Assembly (NCBI GenBank): GCA_963169355.1
Contig: CAUJCR010000051.1
Span: 1 to 58,217 of the forward strand
From: Bacteroidota bacterium
GTDB taxonomy: Bacteria > Bacteroidota > Bacteroidia > B-17B0 > Aurantibacillaceae
Length of the DNA stretch: 58,217 bases
Direction of reading: 5' to 3'
The number at the start of each line of letters is the position of its first letter. Positions within the stretch are counted from its first letter, which is position 1. The position numbers and the translations under genes are program-made. Shown here one piece after another: positions 44,904 to 54,118 of this stretch. The notes beneath the pieces were generated by a model. That model was not told where the DNA came from, ran no database searches, and saw only the letters and a program-made list of their open reading frames with translations.

Positions 44904-45527
44904 ATGAAAAAAATCTACTCGGTACTTTTATTATCACTTTTATCTTTTAGTATTAAAGCTACGTCTTATACTATTACAACAGTTGGTACAGCCTACTCCC
45001 CAGCCTCATTAACCGTAACGGTTGGCGATGTTGTTACAATTAATGCTAATCCAAATCATCCTTTGGCTGAGGTTAGTCAAACAACTTGGAATGCAAATGG
45101 TACAGCTACTTTAAGTACAGGATTTGGTGTTAAAACAAGCAGCTTTACATTTACTGTAACTAATGTAGGTGATATATATTATGTATGTCAAAACCACGTT
45201 AGCATGGGAATGAAAGGCATGATTACTGTAACAAGCCCAACAGGCATCTCTGAGATGGGAACATCTATAACTGATGTTAAACTTTTCCCTAATCCAGTAA
45301 AAAACAATTTATCAGTTCAATTTAACGCTTCTAACGAAGGTAATGTAAGTGCTAAAATTTATTCGATTTGTGGAAAAGAAGTGGAAACACTAAGCTATAA
45401 TAAAGATTTCCAAGCTGGTGTTACAATATTAAATTTTAATCTTCAAAATAAAATACCTGCTGGTATTTATTTTATTCAATTAAACAGCCATTCTAAAACA
45501 ATTACTAGAAAATTTATTGTTGAATAA
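44904..45527 (+). CDS. Secreted cupredoxin (plastocyanin-like) with T9SS type A sorting domain
   Basis: A 207-residue exported blue-copper-type protein. Signal peptide 1-19. The cupredoxin domain (about 20-111) has all four type 1 copper ligands in plastocyanin spacing: H52 (NPNHPL), C95, H98 and M103 (YYVCQNHVSMGMKG). The last 80 residues are a T9SS type A domain: VKLFPNPVKNNLSVQFN, IPAGIYFIQLNS, ending KTITRKFIVE. It therefore probably carries copper on the cell surface or outside, where it could shuttle electrons. It has a consensus promoter and its own terminator. Confidence 0.92.
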   Translation: MKKIYSVLLLSLLSFSIKATSYTITTVGTAYSPASLTVTVGDVVTINANPNHPLAEVSQTTWNANGTATLSTGFGVKTSSFTFTVTNVGDIYYVCQNHVSMGMKGMITVTSPTGISEMGTSITDVKLFPNPVKNNLSVQFNASNEGNVSAKIYSICGKEVETLSYNKDFQAGVTILNFNLQNKIPAGIYFIQLNSHSKTITRKFIVE

Positions 45528-45546
45528 ACTCAATAAATAACAAAAT

Positions 45547-45578
45547 AAAAAGAGGTTGCTAATTGGCAACCTCTTTTT
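45547..45578. terminator. Intrinsic bidirectional terminator
   Basis: A 13-bp perfect stem AAAAAGAGGTTGC / GCAACCTCTTTTT with loop TAATTG lies between the rightward cupredoxin and the leftward glycosyltransferase. Its right arm overlaps the latter's stop codon (45577). Confidence 0.88.
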
Positions 45579-46731
45579 ATTTTATATCTTGATATAACTC
45601 AATTACACTATCTACAAAAATACGCCAATCGTATTTTTTCTTTTCTTGAATCATACCAGCGGTAAATGCGGTTATTCTTTCATTTACAAAATAATCGGTT
45701 ATGCCTGTTGCAATGGCTTTTGCGTTAGGCTCTACTACATAACCAGCTACTTTATCAGGAATTATTTCTCCTAATCCTCCCACATTTGTAACTAGAGTGG
45801 GTACTTCAAACTGAAATGACACTTGAGTAACACCACTTTGTGTTGCACTGCGATAAGGTAAAGCCACTAAATCGGTAGCTGAAAAATAATATTTTACTTC
45901 TTCGTTGGCTATAAACTTATCATGCCATAAAATTTGATTCTGTAATTGGTTTTCTTCTACAATTTTTAAATAAGGTTGCTTGTCTTCATAAAATTCACCT
46001 GCTACAATTAGCTTAATATGTTTGTCGGCTTTCAATTCTTTAAAAGCCTCTAAAAGCATATCTAAACCTTTGTATTTTCTAATCAACCCAAAAAACAACA
46101 CCAATTTATCCTGTGCTTGTAGTCCTAATTTTTGGCGAGCCTCACTTTTATTTACTCGTTCGCCAAATGCGGTATAAAGTGGGTGCAATAAAAATTTTTT
46201 ATAAGGTGAATTTGTAAATACTTCTAAATCTTTCATTACCGCTTTACTCATTGTTACATAAGCATCGCAACTTTTTATAAAATAGTTAGCAAAAGCGGTG
46301 TCGCCAGGTCTTTTTTCATGTGGTATTACATTATCAGTAATTGCTAGCACTTTTATTCCCTTTCGTTTAATTAAACGAGCTATTGTTCCTAAAGCTGGTC
46401 CCATAAATGGAATCCAAAATCTAAATACTACAAAATCTGGTTTTTGCTTTTTTATAAATCGTGCCGTTTTTATCCATGAAAATGGATTTACCGAATTAAT
46501 GAGTGTGTGTATCTTGATATGCTTTGGAGCAATTCCGCTGGTGTCATATTGTGTACTACCCGGAAATAAAAATTGAGGGTATTGTAAACTATATGAAATA
46601 ATTTCACAAGAATGACCTTGCTCGTTAAAAGCTTTACAAAACAACTCATCAAAGGTGGCTAATCCACCACGCAAAGGATATGCGGGACCTATGATAAAAA
46701 CTTTTGCCACTGTATTATTTTTTTCCAACAA
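45577..46731 (-). CDS. GT4-family glycosyltransferase
   Basis: A 384-residue GT-B fold enzyme. The N-terminal half has FIIGPAYPLRGGLATFDELF with the glycine-rich acceptor-side loop. The C-terminal donor-binding half has KLVLFFGLIRKYKGLDMLLEAF, and the EX7E-type region is represented by YRSATQSGVTQVSFQFEVPTL followed by VGGLGEII. The sugar and acceptor are not evident. It is downstream of the M16-like gene, whose end it overlaps by 17 bp, suggesting a shared transcript without obvious functional link. Confidence 0.88.
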   Translation of the reverse strand: MLEKNNTVAKVFIIGPAYPLRGGLATFDELFCKAFNEQGHSCEIISYSLQYPQFLFPGSTQYDTSGIAPKHIKIHTLINSVNPFSWIKTARFIKKQKPDFVVFRFWIPFMGPALGTIARLIKRKGIKVLAITDNVIPHEKRPGDTAFANYFIKSCDAYVTMSKAVMKDLEVFTNSPYKKFLLHPLYTAFGERVNKSEARQKLGLQAQDKLVLFFGLIRKYKGLDMLLEAFKELKADKHIKLIVAGEFYEDKQPYLKIVEENQLQNQILWHDKFIANEEVKYYFSATDLVALPYRSATQSGVTQVSFQFEVPTLVTNVGGLGEIIPDKVAGYVVEPNAKAIATGITDYFVNERITAFTAGMIQEKKKYDWRIFVDSVIELYQDIK

Positions 46732-47998
46732 CTAATTCAATTAAATCTTCTTCCTTTAAATAGGTATTTGCCAACTGTTTTATTTCTTGAGGTGTAACAG
46801 ATTTCACGGCCTTCAGATAATCATCAAAGTACTTATAATCTAATCCAAATTCCCACACTGCTTTAAATTTATCGGCTAAGGCATAAGGACCATCTACACT
46901 TCGTAAAAACTGCCCCAGTATGTAATTTCTAACCGTTTCTAATTCCTCATCAGAAACTAGTTCATTGCGTAATTTTTTTATCTCAAAGTAAATTTCTTTT
47001 AAGGCTTCTTTGGTAACATCGGCACCTACCTCGGTAGAAATATAAAAATATCCCGCCTGACCTAATGAAGCTAAGCCGCTACCAATGCCATAGGTATAAC
47101 CTTTATCTTCACGAATATTAGCCATTAAACGTGAACCAAAGTATCCACCCAAAATGGTGTTTAGAACTTGAAATTTAAAATAATCGGGATGTGTTTTATT
47201 AAACAACAATCTACCAATGCGAATTGCAGATTGCACCGCTCCAGCCTTTTCAATAAAGTGATGACGTTGTGTTGTTGAATTTATTGATACTACAGGATTA
47301 TTGATTTTTGAGGCATTTCCCCAATGCTCTTTTCCAAAGCGTTGATTTAAAATTTCAAATAAATTGGCAGGTAATTTACCCGAAGCAACTATCGTACAAT
47401 TTTGATAGTGATAAAATTGTTGAAAAAATGCTTTTACCTTTTCAATATCTAGTTTTTCAAAATCAGCTGGTTTTACATCTCTACCATACGGATGTTGCTC
47501 GCCAAAAATAAGTTCAGCAAATCGGCGACGAGCTATCACCCCTACTTTCTCCGAATTTACCAAATGTTTTTGTTTCTTATTAGACAAATAAATATCAAAC
47601 TCATCTTTCGGAAATGTTGGATGCTTAATAATATCTTCTACATAAGACAAACTTTTATCAAGATACTTGTTTAAACTAAACAAAGCTAAAGTTGAGAAAT
47701 CTTGTTCAACCGCACATTCAAAAAACGAACCTAAAAAATCAATATTATCGGATAGTTGGTTAGCAGTATAATTAACAGTACCTGTTTCTAATAAATTATT
47801 AGTTGCCGATGCTAATAATGGCTGATTTTGATAATACATACCAGCTTTAAATAAAAACTCAATTTTAGTTAACTCTTGTGAGCCAGCATCAATACTATAC
47901 AACTCAATTCCATTATCTAATTTTTGTAACTTGGCTTGTTGTACATCAATATGATGTATTGTTTTAAACTCGGGAGCCTTTACTCTGTCTAATTCCAT
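46715..47998 (-). CDS. M16-family protein lacking the zinc motif (R/Y-type subunit)
   Basis: A 427-residue protein with two M16 halves. Where active M16 enzymes have HxxEH (GLAHFLEHM), this reads ASATNNLLETGT, so no zinc can be bound there. The C-terminal half keeps GGYFGSRLMANIREDKGYTYGIGSG, the segment supplying the substrate-contacting Arg and Tyr. In bacterial heterodimeric M16B peptidases one subunit carries HxxEH and the other the R/Y pair; this fits the second. No HxxEH partner is adjacent. No signal peptide. It overlaps the glycosyltransferase gene by 17 bp. Confidence 0.87.
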   Translation of the reverse strand: MELDRVKAPEFKTIHHIDVQQAKLQKLDNGIELYSIDAGSQELTKIEFLFKAGMYYQNQPLLASATNNLLETGTVNYTANQLSDNIDFLGSFFECAVEQDFSTLALFSLNKYLDKSLSYVEDIIKHPTFPKDEFDIYLSNKKQKHLVNSEKVGVIARRRFAELIFGEQHPYGRDVKPADFEKLDIEKVKAFFQQFYHYQNCTIVASGKLPANLFEILNQRFGKEHWGNASKINNPVVSINSTTQRHHFIEKAGAVQSAIRIGRLLFNKTHPDYFKFQVLNTILGGYFGSRLMANIREDKGYTYGIGSGLASLGQAGYFYISTEVGADVTKEALKEIYFEIKKLRNELVSDEELETVRNYILGQFLRSVDGPYALADKFKAVWEFGLDYKYFDDYLKAVKSVTPQEIKQLANTYLKEEDLIELVVGKK

Positions 47999-48072
47999 GT
48001 TGTAAAGTTAAGTAAATACACTAAATTGGAGTGAAATAATTCTTTATTTCTTACTATAAGATAAATAGAAGT

Positions 48073-48420
48073 TTACTTTAAAGCATCTTTCATTTTTAAA
48101 AGTTGCTCTTTAATCGATTTTAGTTTTTCAATCACTTCTACTTTTATGGCATCAGCCTCTTTTCCACCACCTTTCAGTTTATCTTTAGCGCCTTGTAAAG
48201 TGTAACCTTTTTCTTTAACGTAATGAAAAATTAACTTAAAATTCTCAATATCTTTTTTGGTAAATAAGCGATTTCCCTTCTTGTTTTTAGATGGTGATAT
48301 TACATCAAATTCCTTTTCCCAAAAACGAATGAGTGAGGTGTTTACATCAAACATCTCTGCTACTTCGCCAATAGAATAAAATAATTTTTCGGTGTCTTTA
48401 TCTTCTAAAATTGCCATCAC
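48073..48420 (-). CDS. MerR-family transcriptional regulator
   Basis: A 115-residue regulator. The winged-helix domain reads LFYSIGEVAEMFDVNTSLIRFWEKEF followed by GNRLFTKKDIENFKLI, typical of MerR. The helical C-terminus (about 75-115) is a short dimerisation coil with no effector-binding domain or metal cysteines. Similar short MerR proteins are near-universal in Bacteroidota with unknown targets. A TATATTTG box lies only 1-9 bases before the first ATG (48422-48429), so the second Met (48417) may be the start. Confidence 0.9.
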   Translation of the reverse strand: MMAILEDKDTEKLFYSIGEVAEMFDVNTSLIRFWEKEFDVISPSKNKKGNRLFTKKDIENFKLIFHYVKEKGYTLQGAKDKLKGGGKEADAIKVEVIEKLKSIKEQLLKMKDALK

Positions 48421-48501
48421 TCAAATATAATAAAGAGGCTTTTTATTATATAAGTTGTTTTTCAACAAAACAGCATAAGCAATTAACAAAACTAAAGTAA
48501 T

Positions 48502-49536
48502 TTACAAACTATACTCACGTTTACGTTTAAACAAAGCATCGTCTGGCATTAGGAATTTTAAATACACTTCAAAACCTCCCTGCATTTTACTTACTTGCTT
48601 GTAAGCTGATATATTCAAATCATATCCTAAACCAATAGCGTATTTACCCATATCTACGTTTATTTGTGGAATAACCGCATCTTTTACACGGTAGTAAACG
48701 CCAATATTAAAACTTGTTTCCGATTTTACACCAGTAACCTTGGTTGGATTTTTAAACCGATAACGAATGTGTGTTCCCACTGTTATCTCTGAGGCAGTTG
48801 CCTGACTTAAATAAATAACGCTTGGCAAAATAGCCACTTTTGTTCCTTTAATATCAATACGAGCTTGAATATTTCCTACAAAACGCATTGGAAGACGGTA
48901 TTCCGATCCAGTTGAAAACTTCTGCACTGGGCGATTCAAATGATGTACTGCCGCTCCTATTTTCAAACTAAAAATGTCATCACGTAACATTTGAACCTTA
49001 GCTGATGAAAATTCATAATTTATACCTGCACCTACATCTGTAGCCATAAATGAGTGGTAAGTAGCAATTTCGCCAGTACCTAATGTATTATCAATCTCTT
49101 TACCATTGTATTGTGTACCAAATGTGAGCGAAGAGTAATTCGCCTTATTTTGATTAAATCCTACATACACTGCACCGCCTAATTTACTTTTATCACCTGT
49201 TTTAATAATACCATTTATGTGTAACTGACCTTGTGTAGTACCAATTTTAGCAGCACCTGCTGCATCATTAAATACAAACAAGCCAACGCCTAAATATCCT
49301 TTTCCCTTATCTTTTTTTAGGAGTGCCGCATCTACTGATACAGCCATTGTTTGATAAGCGTTACCCATAGCCATCCATTGATTACGATAATTTGCCACGG
49401 CTCTAAAATATCCATTCATAAAACCTGCATTAGCTGGATTTAACCACAACGGACATTCTTGAATTTGAGAAAAATGTATATCTTGAGCGAGTCCTAAAGA
49501 CGATACAAACAATAAAATATATGCAACTTTTTTCAT
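48502..49536 (-). CDS. PorP/SprF-family type IX secretion outer-membrane protein
   Basis: A 344-residue beta-barrel protein. Signal peptide 1-18 (ending GLAQ), then the family signature HFSQIQECPLWLNPANAGFMNGYFRAVANYRNQW. Alternating amphipathic strands continue to the end. PorP binds the PorE/PorK-PorN parts of T9SS, and SprF-like paralogues partner individual type B cargo proteins. It lies 21 bp downstream of the CotH/type B protein gene, matching the usual cargo-SprF pairing. Confidence 0.93.
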   Translation of the reverse strand: MKKVAYILLFVSSLGLAQDIHFSQIQECPLWLNPANAGFMNGYFRAVANYRNQWMAMGNAYQTMAVSVDAALLKKDKGKGYLGVGLFVFNDAAGAAKIGTTQGQLHINGIIKTGDKSKLGGAVYVGFNQNKANYSSLTFGTQYNGKEIDNTLGTGEIATYHSFMATDVGAGINYEFSSAKVQMLRDDIFSLKIGAAVHHLNRPVQKFSTGSEYRLPMRFVGNIQARIDIKGTKVAILPSVIYLSQATASEITVGTHIRYRFKNPTKVTGVKSETSFNIGVYYRVKDAVIPQINVDMGKYAIGLGYDLNISAYKQVSKMQGGFEVYLKFLMPDDALFKRKREYSL

Positions 49537-49557
49537 CTGTTTTTTTCCTTTTAAATG

Positions 49558-52080
49558 TTATCGAACTAAAGTTACATTTCCTTTTAATATTACCTCTTCG
49601 TTCACCGAATTTGTATATTTCAACATATAGGCATACACACCCGTTTGTGCAGGAGTTCCCTTAAAATTCCCGTCCCATCCTTTCATTGGATCAGTAGATG
49701 AATATACTTCTTGTCCCCAACGATTCCATATTGTAAAAGTCATATTTCGAATGAACTGAGCACCCATTGGAATAAACTCGTCATTTTTGCCATCACCATT
49801 AGGGCTAAAACCTGTAGGTAAAGCAACAGCCTTATCTTTTTCGCGGTAATACGCTACAATATTATCTGCTGAATTTAAGGTTATAGTAACTGTGTCGCTA
49901 GTGTTGCTTGGTATTGGAAGATGGTGTTGAAATTCCCAATGATCAAATACATACTTCGATGTATCTAACGTTTTTTGTTGAAACGACATTTTTACACCTC
50001 CATAGTACTTACCCGACCACAAAAAGTTATTTAACCATACGGTGTTTAATTTTACATCACCAGCACCAGCTGGCACAACATCTACAGTAATATCATGCGG
50101 ACCAGTTACTTGATAGCAATCTACTATAACAGAGTCAATATATTTACAACGTGCTGTTATTTTTGCTTCAAGTGTATCCATATTTTTATTCCATTGTGCC
50201 ATACTACCACCCCATTTTGCAATTTGACGTGGCATCTCAGGAGTTAAAATAGATTTATAATAATTAAAATGAGCTAAAATTTTTGAGCATGTTAAACTGG
50301 TATTAACTAAATCGGCATATCGGCTAATATACATTGATTTAAAATCCGGATTCGTTAATAGTTTCTCTAAAATATCAGGATGTCCCATATTTGGTCCTGC
50401 ATTTTGAAACTCATTTGTATAATCACAAGGGCTAGCGTCCATATCTGTAGTTGGAATACCAGAAAAATTCTCTCCTAAATCATACACATTATCCATATCC
50501 CACATCCAATAACGCCATTTTTTCTTATTTCCTTGGGTAGCTCTACCTCTCCACCAAGCCGAATTCCAGTTAATGAAATCGGAGTTAACTAAATATGAAT
50601 TGTAAATCATATAGTCAATTAAACTCTTAAAATTTAATTTACTTTCTACATAAGCATAATTAGCTACATTGGTCATAGAATTACCCATAATAAAATTATA
50701 TAGATTCACCCAGCCCGTATCACTACCGTCTCTAATTTGTAAGCCTCCCCAGTAAGCCAAATTATCAATACTATCCTTCGGTTGATCATAATAATAATCT
50801 GTATAATCCGTATCAAAAGCTTCTCTTAGTTCATAAATACCCCAATAGGCTCCATTTTTAAATACGATAACAGGTTTTGTTCTTCTACCATCTAGTTCAA
50901 AATCATTCTTAAAAGCATACGATTGTACAAAAGCATCTCTCATATGACAGGCTTTATTAGGTTTATCTCCTATATAATTATCAGAGGCTGCTGCTTTTAA
51001 AATCACATGCTGAAATTCTTTTCTATTACTCGTATTCATTTGGGGATCAGTAAAGAATTGATAATTTAAGGCGTTATTATAGCCATAATCATCTTTCGTC
51101 TCAAAATCAATCCCTCTTTGGTCATAAGCCCAAGAATCATTCCCATGTTTATCTGATAACCCATAAGTTTCCGTAATAAAATTATTGTTCTCAAAATATT
51201 CAAAATGTGTTTTAGGGTTATTTTGAGTTCCATTTAAAAGTTGATCAAGAGAAGAACCACCGCTAATAGAAACTACACCATACTTGTTATTAATAGACTC
51301 ATTAATAAAATAAGTATTTGTTTCCATAAAACTAGGTAAAATATTAGGATTACTACTTACCGCATACGCTCTAACAACCGAGGTAGCACTCACCGATATT
51401 TGAGTAGAAACATATTGAGTAGAACCTGTAGTTGGCTCTGATCCATCTGTAGTATAATAGATAGATATACTATTAGAAGGTGTAACACTTAATGCCACTA
51501 ATTTTGTTCCACTATAAAACCCTGGAGCGACACTCATCACTGGTGTTGGAGCATACCCATCATAACCAGTACCGCTATTTGTAGCATTAGGTGTAGGGGC
51601 TGTAAACACTTTCCAAGTTGCGCTACCATCTGGCTGACGACCACGCGAATGAAGCGCTTGAGTTTTTCTTAACTGCAAAGAGTCTTGAATGGATGTTCCA
51701 TTGGCAAGTATAACCCAATCGCCTTTACATTGTGTTAACTTAAAATTAGTGTGCATGTGCCCTGGCGCATCAGCAGACGAACCCTTTCCGCTACACCAAA
51801 ATCTTAAAAAACCGCCAGCAGGAATTGTAGTTCCGGCAGGAATAATAAACTTTGAAATATTCGTTTGTTTATCACTTAAACTCCAGCCACCAATATTAGC
51901 AGTTGAACTACCAGCATTATACAACTCAATCCAATCGGGGGTGTTTCCCATGTTATCAGGAAAAGTAGTTCCGCCAGTTAATGCCGAGTTAGAAACAGAA
52001 TACTAATTAATTTTTACTTGAGCAGTTATACTGCCAATTAAAATCAGGGAAAATACTGAGACGCGTATTTTTCGAATCAT
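49558..52080 (-). CDS. CotH-kinase-family secreted protein with T9SS type B domain, interrupted by an in-frame TAG
   Basis: The continuous frame from ATG 51951 encodes 797 residues: lamin-tail domain (about 1-110), chitobiase C-terminal-type domain (about 140-210), CotH kinase domain (about 225-570, with NGAYWGIYELRE near 367 and WMWDMDNVYD near 484) and a T9SS type B (gliding-motility-type) C-terminal domain from about 710 (TGFSPNGDGKNDEF) to the end. In the same frame, ATG 52080 begins a clear signal peptide (MIRKIRVSVFSLILIGSITA) leading to QVKIN, then TAG (52003-52005), then YSVSNSALTGG. The TAG stands where INE(Y) of the lamin-tail domain predicts Glu. Without the first 43 codons the protein would lack export. 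Sequencing error, recent pseudogene or readthrough are all possible. Confidence 0.85.
52003..52005 (-). other. In-frame amber codon in the CotH/T9SS gene
   Basis: Minus-strand TAG at codon 26 counted from ATG 52080. The codon before is AAT and the codon after is TAT; Glu (GAG) would differ by one base. The surrounding reading frame has no other stop for about 840 codons. Confidence 0.9.
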
Positions 52081-52196
52081 AAGGTTATATTTTTTGCAAG
52101 TATAAATATACGATATTTTACTCAATTTCTAAAAAATAAAAAAATGAGGTTTACTAATAGTTTTAAACTTATTAGTGCTAAAATGTAACTAAATTG

Positions 52197-52204
52197 TAAA
52201 TTTG
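52197..52204 (+). promoter_or_regulatory. -7 box upstream of the PurF-like gene
   Basis: TAAATTTG matches TAnnTTTG exactly, 12 bases before ATG 52217. It overlaps the upstream in-frame TTG at 52202, making that start implausible. Confidence 0.5.
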
Positions 52205-52216
52205 CACTTTGAAATT

Positions 52217-54118
52217 ATGAGTGATAATATACAACATGAGTGTGGCGTTGCCCTAATTCGTTTATTAAAACCTTTAAGTTTTTATAAGGAAAAGTATGGT
52301 AGTAGTCGGTATGGTTTGCATAAAATGTACCAACTAATGGACAAAATGATTAATAGAGGGCAAGACGGTGCAGGTGTTGCTACCATAAAATTAGATATGG
52401 AACCAGGAAAGCCATATATTGATAGGCTTCGTTCCGTACAACCAAAGGCCTCACAAGATATATTTTCACAAATTAATGATTTATACATTAATGCTAAAAG
52501 AAAAAATCCAGAGCATTATGATGATATAGAATGGCAAAAAAACAATATTCCCTTTATGGGCGAATTGATTTTGGGCCATTTGCGTTACGGAACCTATGGC
52601 GGTAACACTATTCAAAGTTGTCATCCATTTCGTCGCCAAAATAATTGGATGGCTCGCAACTTATTAGTAGCTGGAAATTTTAATTTAACTAATGTTGATG
52701 AACTATTTGGACACTTAGTAGAATTAGGACAACACCCCACTGTAAAGGCTGACACCGTTACTATTCTTGAAAAAATAGGTCATTTTTTAGATAAAGAAAA
52801 TGAGAAACTATTTAGAACATATAAGGATCAAGGCTTAAATAATTACGAGATTTCTAAAAAAATTCAAGAAGAAATTGATATTGCCTCCATTTTAGTAGAA
52901 AGTAGTAAACGATGGGACGGTGGTTACGTGATGGCAGGCATGATTGGACATGGTGATGCGTTTGTATTAAGAGATCCGAATGGAATAAGACCAGCCTATG
53001 TTTACAAAGATGACGAAGTAATTGTAGTAGCAAGTGAGCGTTCAGTGATTCAAACTGTATTTAATGTAAGTATTGATTCAGTATCTGAATTAAAACCTGG
53101 GTGCGCCGCTATTATTAAGAAAAATGGTTCTTTTAATGAAACCCAAATTATTGAACCAGGTGAAAGAAAATCGTGCTCATTTGAACGTATATATTTTAGT
53201 AGAGGTAATGATGCCGATATATATAAGGAACGCCAATTATTAGGTCGTTATTTAGTACCTCAAGTATTAAAGGCTATTGATTATGATTTTGAAAACACCG
53301 TATTTAGTTACATACCTAATACCGCAGAGATTGCTTTTGGTGGCTTAGTGGAGGGGATTGATGAACATATCAATAAACAAAAAGCAATTGAGATTTTAAA
53401 ACTAGGAACAAATGTATCTGAACCTACTTTAAGTCAAATATTAAGCAATCACCCACGCATTCATAAAGTAGTTTTAAAAGATGCTAAACAGCGTACCTTT
53501 ATTACTGATGATGAAAACAGAAATGACCTCGTTAATTTAGTGTACGACATTACTTATGATACCGTAAAGAAAAATATTGACACCTTGGTGGTACTTGATG
53601 ATAGTATTGTAAGAGGAACAACCTTAAAGCAAAGTATCTTAAGAATTTTAGATCGCTTAAATCCTAAGAAAATAGTTGTTGTTTCTTCTGCTCCACAAAT
53701 TAGATATCCAGATTGTTATGGCATCGACATGGCTATTATTGGACGTTTTATTGCCTTTGAAGCAGCTGTTACCCTTATTAAGGAATCTGGCAAGGAAGCT
53801 TTACTTCATAATTTATACGAAAAAGCAAAGGCTGAATTATTGAAACCAAAAGAAGAACAAATAAATGTGGTTCAAGAGATTTACAGAGCCTTTACTAATG
53901 AAGAAATATCACAAAAGATAGCAGAGTTATTAAAGCCAAAAGATTTAAAAGCTGACTTACAAATCATATATCAAACGATTGAAGGTTTGCATCAATCATG
54001 TCCTCAAAATTTAGGAGATTGGTATTTTACTGGAAATTACCCTACTCCTGGAGGTACCAAAGTATCTAATAAATCCTTTGTGAATTATATGGAAGGAAAA
54101 AAAGAAAGGGCTTATTAA
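52217..54118 (+). CDS. purF: Amidophosphoribosyltransferase-like protein, long Bacteroidota form
   Basis: About 633 residues, long for PurF (typically 470-510). N-terminal class II glutamine amidotransferase domain: HECGVALIRL has the nucleophile Cys9, with INRGQDGAG, LGHLRYGTYGG and GNFNL further on. The phosphoribosyltransferase half has IPNTAEIAFGGL and the PRPP loop LVVLDDSIVRGTTL (about 455-468). The Cys is not residue 2, so the N-terminus would need trimming, unlike classical PurF. Extra length lies in an insert around 85-110 and about 80 C-terminal residues. It makes phosphoribosylamine for purines or is a close paralogue. Start ATG 52217 is preferred over the TTG at 52202. Confidence 0.88.
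   Translation: MSDNIQHECGVALIRLLKPLSFYKEKYGSSRYGLHKMYQLMDKMINRGQDGAGVATIKLDMEPGKPYIDRLRSVQPKASQDIFSQINDLYINAKRKNPEHYDDIEWQKNNIPFMGELILGHLRYGTYGGNTIQSCHPFRRQNNWMARNLLVAGNFNLTNVDELFGHLVELGQHPTVKADTVTILEKIGHFLDKENEKLFRTYKDQGLNNYEISKKIQEEIDIASILVESSKRWDGGYVMAGMIGHGDAFVLRDPNGIRPAYVYKDDEVIVVASERSVIQTVFNVSIDSVSELKPGCAAIIKKNGSFNETQIIEPGERKSCSFERIYFSRGNDADIYKERQLLGRYLVPQVLKAIDYDFENTVFSYIPNTAEIAFGGLVEGIDEHINKQKAIEILKLGTNVSEPTLSQILSNHPRIHKVVLKDAKQRTFITDDENRNDLVNLVYDITYDTVKKNIDTLVVLDDSIVRGTTLKQSILRILDRLNPKKIVVVSSAPQIRYPDCYGIDMAIIGRFIAFEAAVTLIKESGKEALLHNLYEKAKAELLKPKEEQINVVQEIYRAFTNEEISQKIAELLKPKDLKADLQIIYQTIEGLHQSCPQNLGDWYFTGNYPTPGGTKVSNKSFVNYMEGKKERAY

Noticed and set aside
49558..51951. CotH protein annotated simply from ATG 51951
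   Set aside because: That start lies inside the lamin-tail domain and would give a secreted-type protein no signal peptide; the upstream signal sequence is in frame.
52003..52005. TAG as pyrrolysine or genome-wide recoded amber
   Set aside because: The methyltransferase gene at 43967-44752 ends at TAG, so TAG is a working stop; no pyl genes are in the window. Local readthrough remains possible but unproven.
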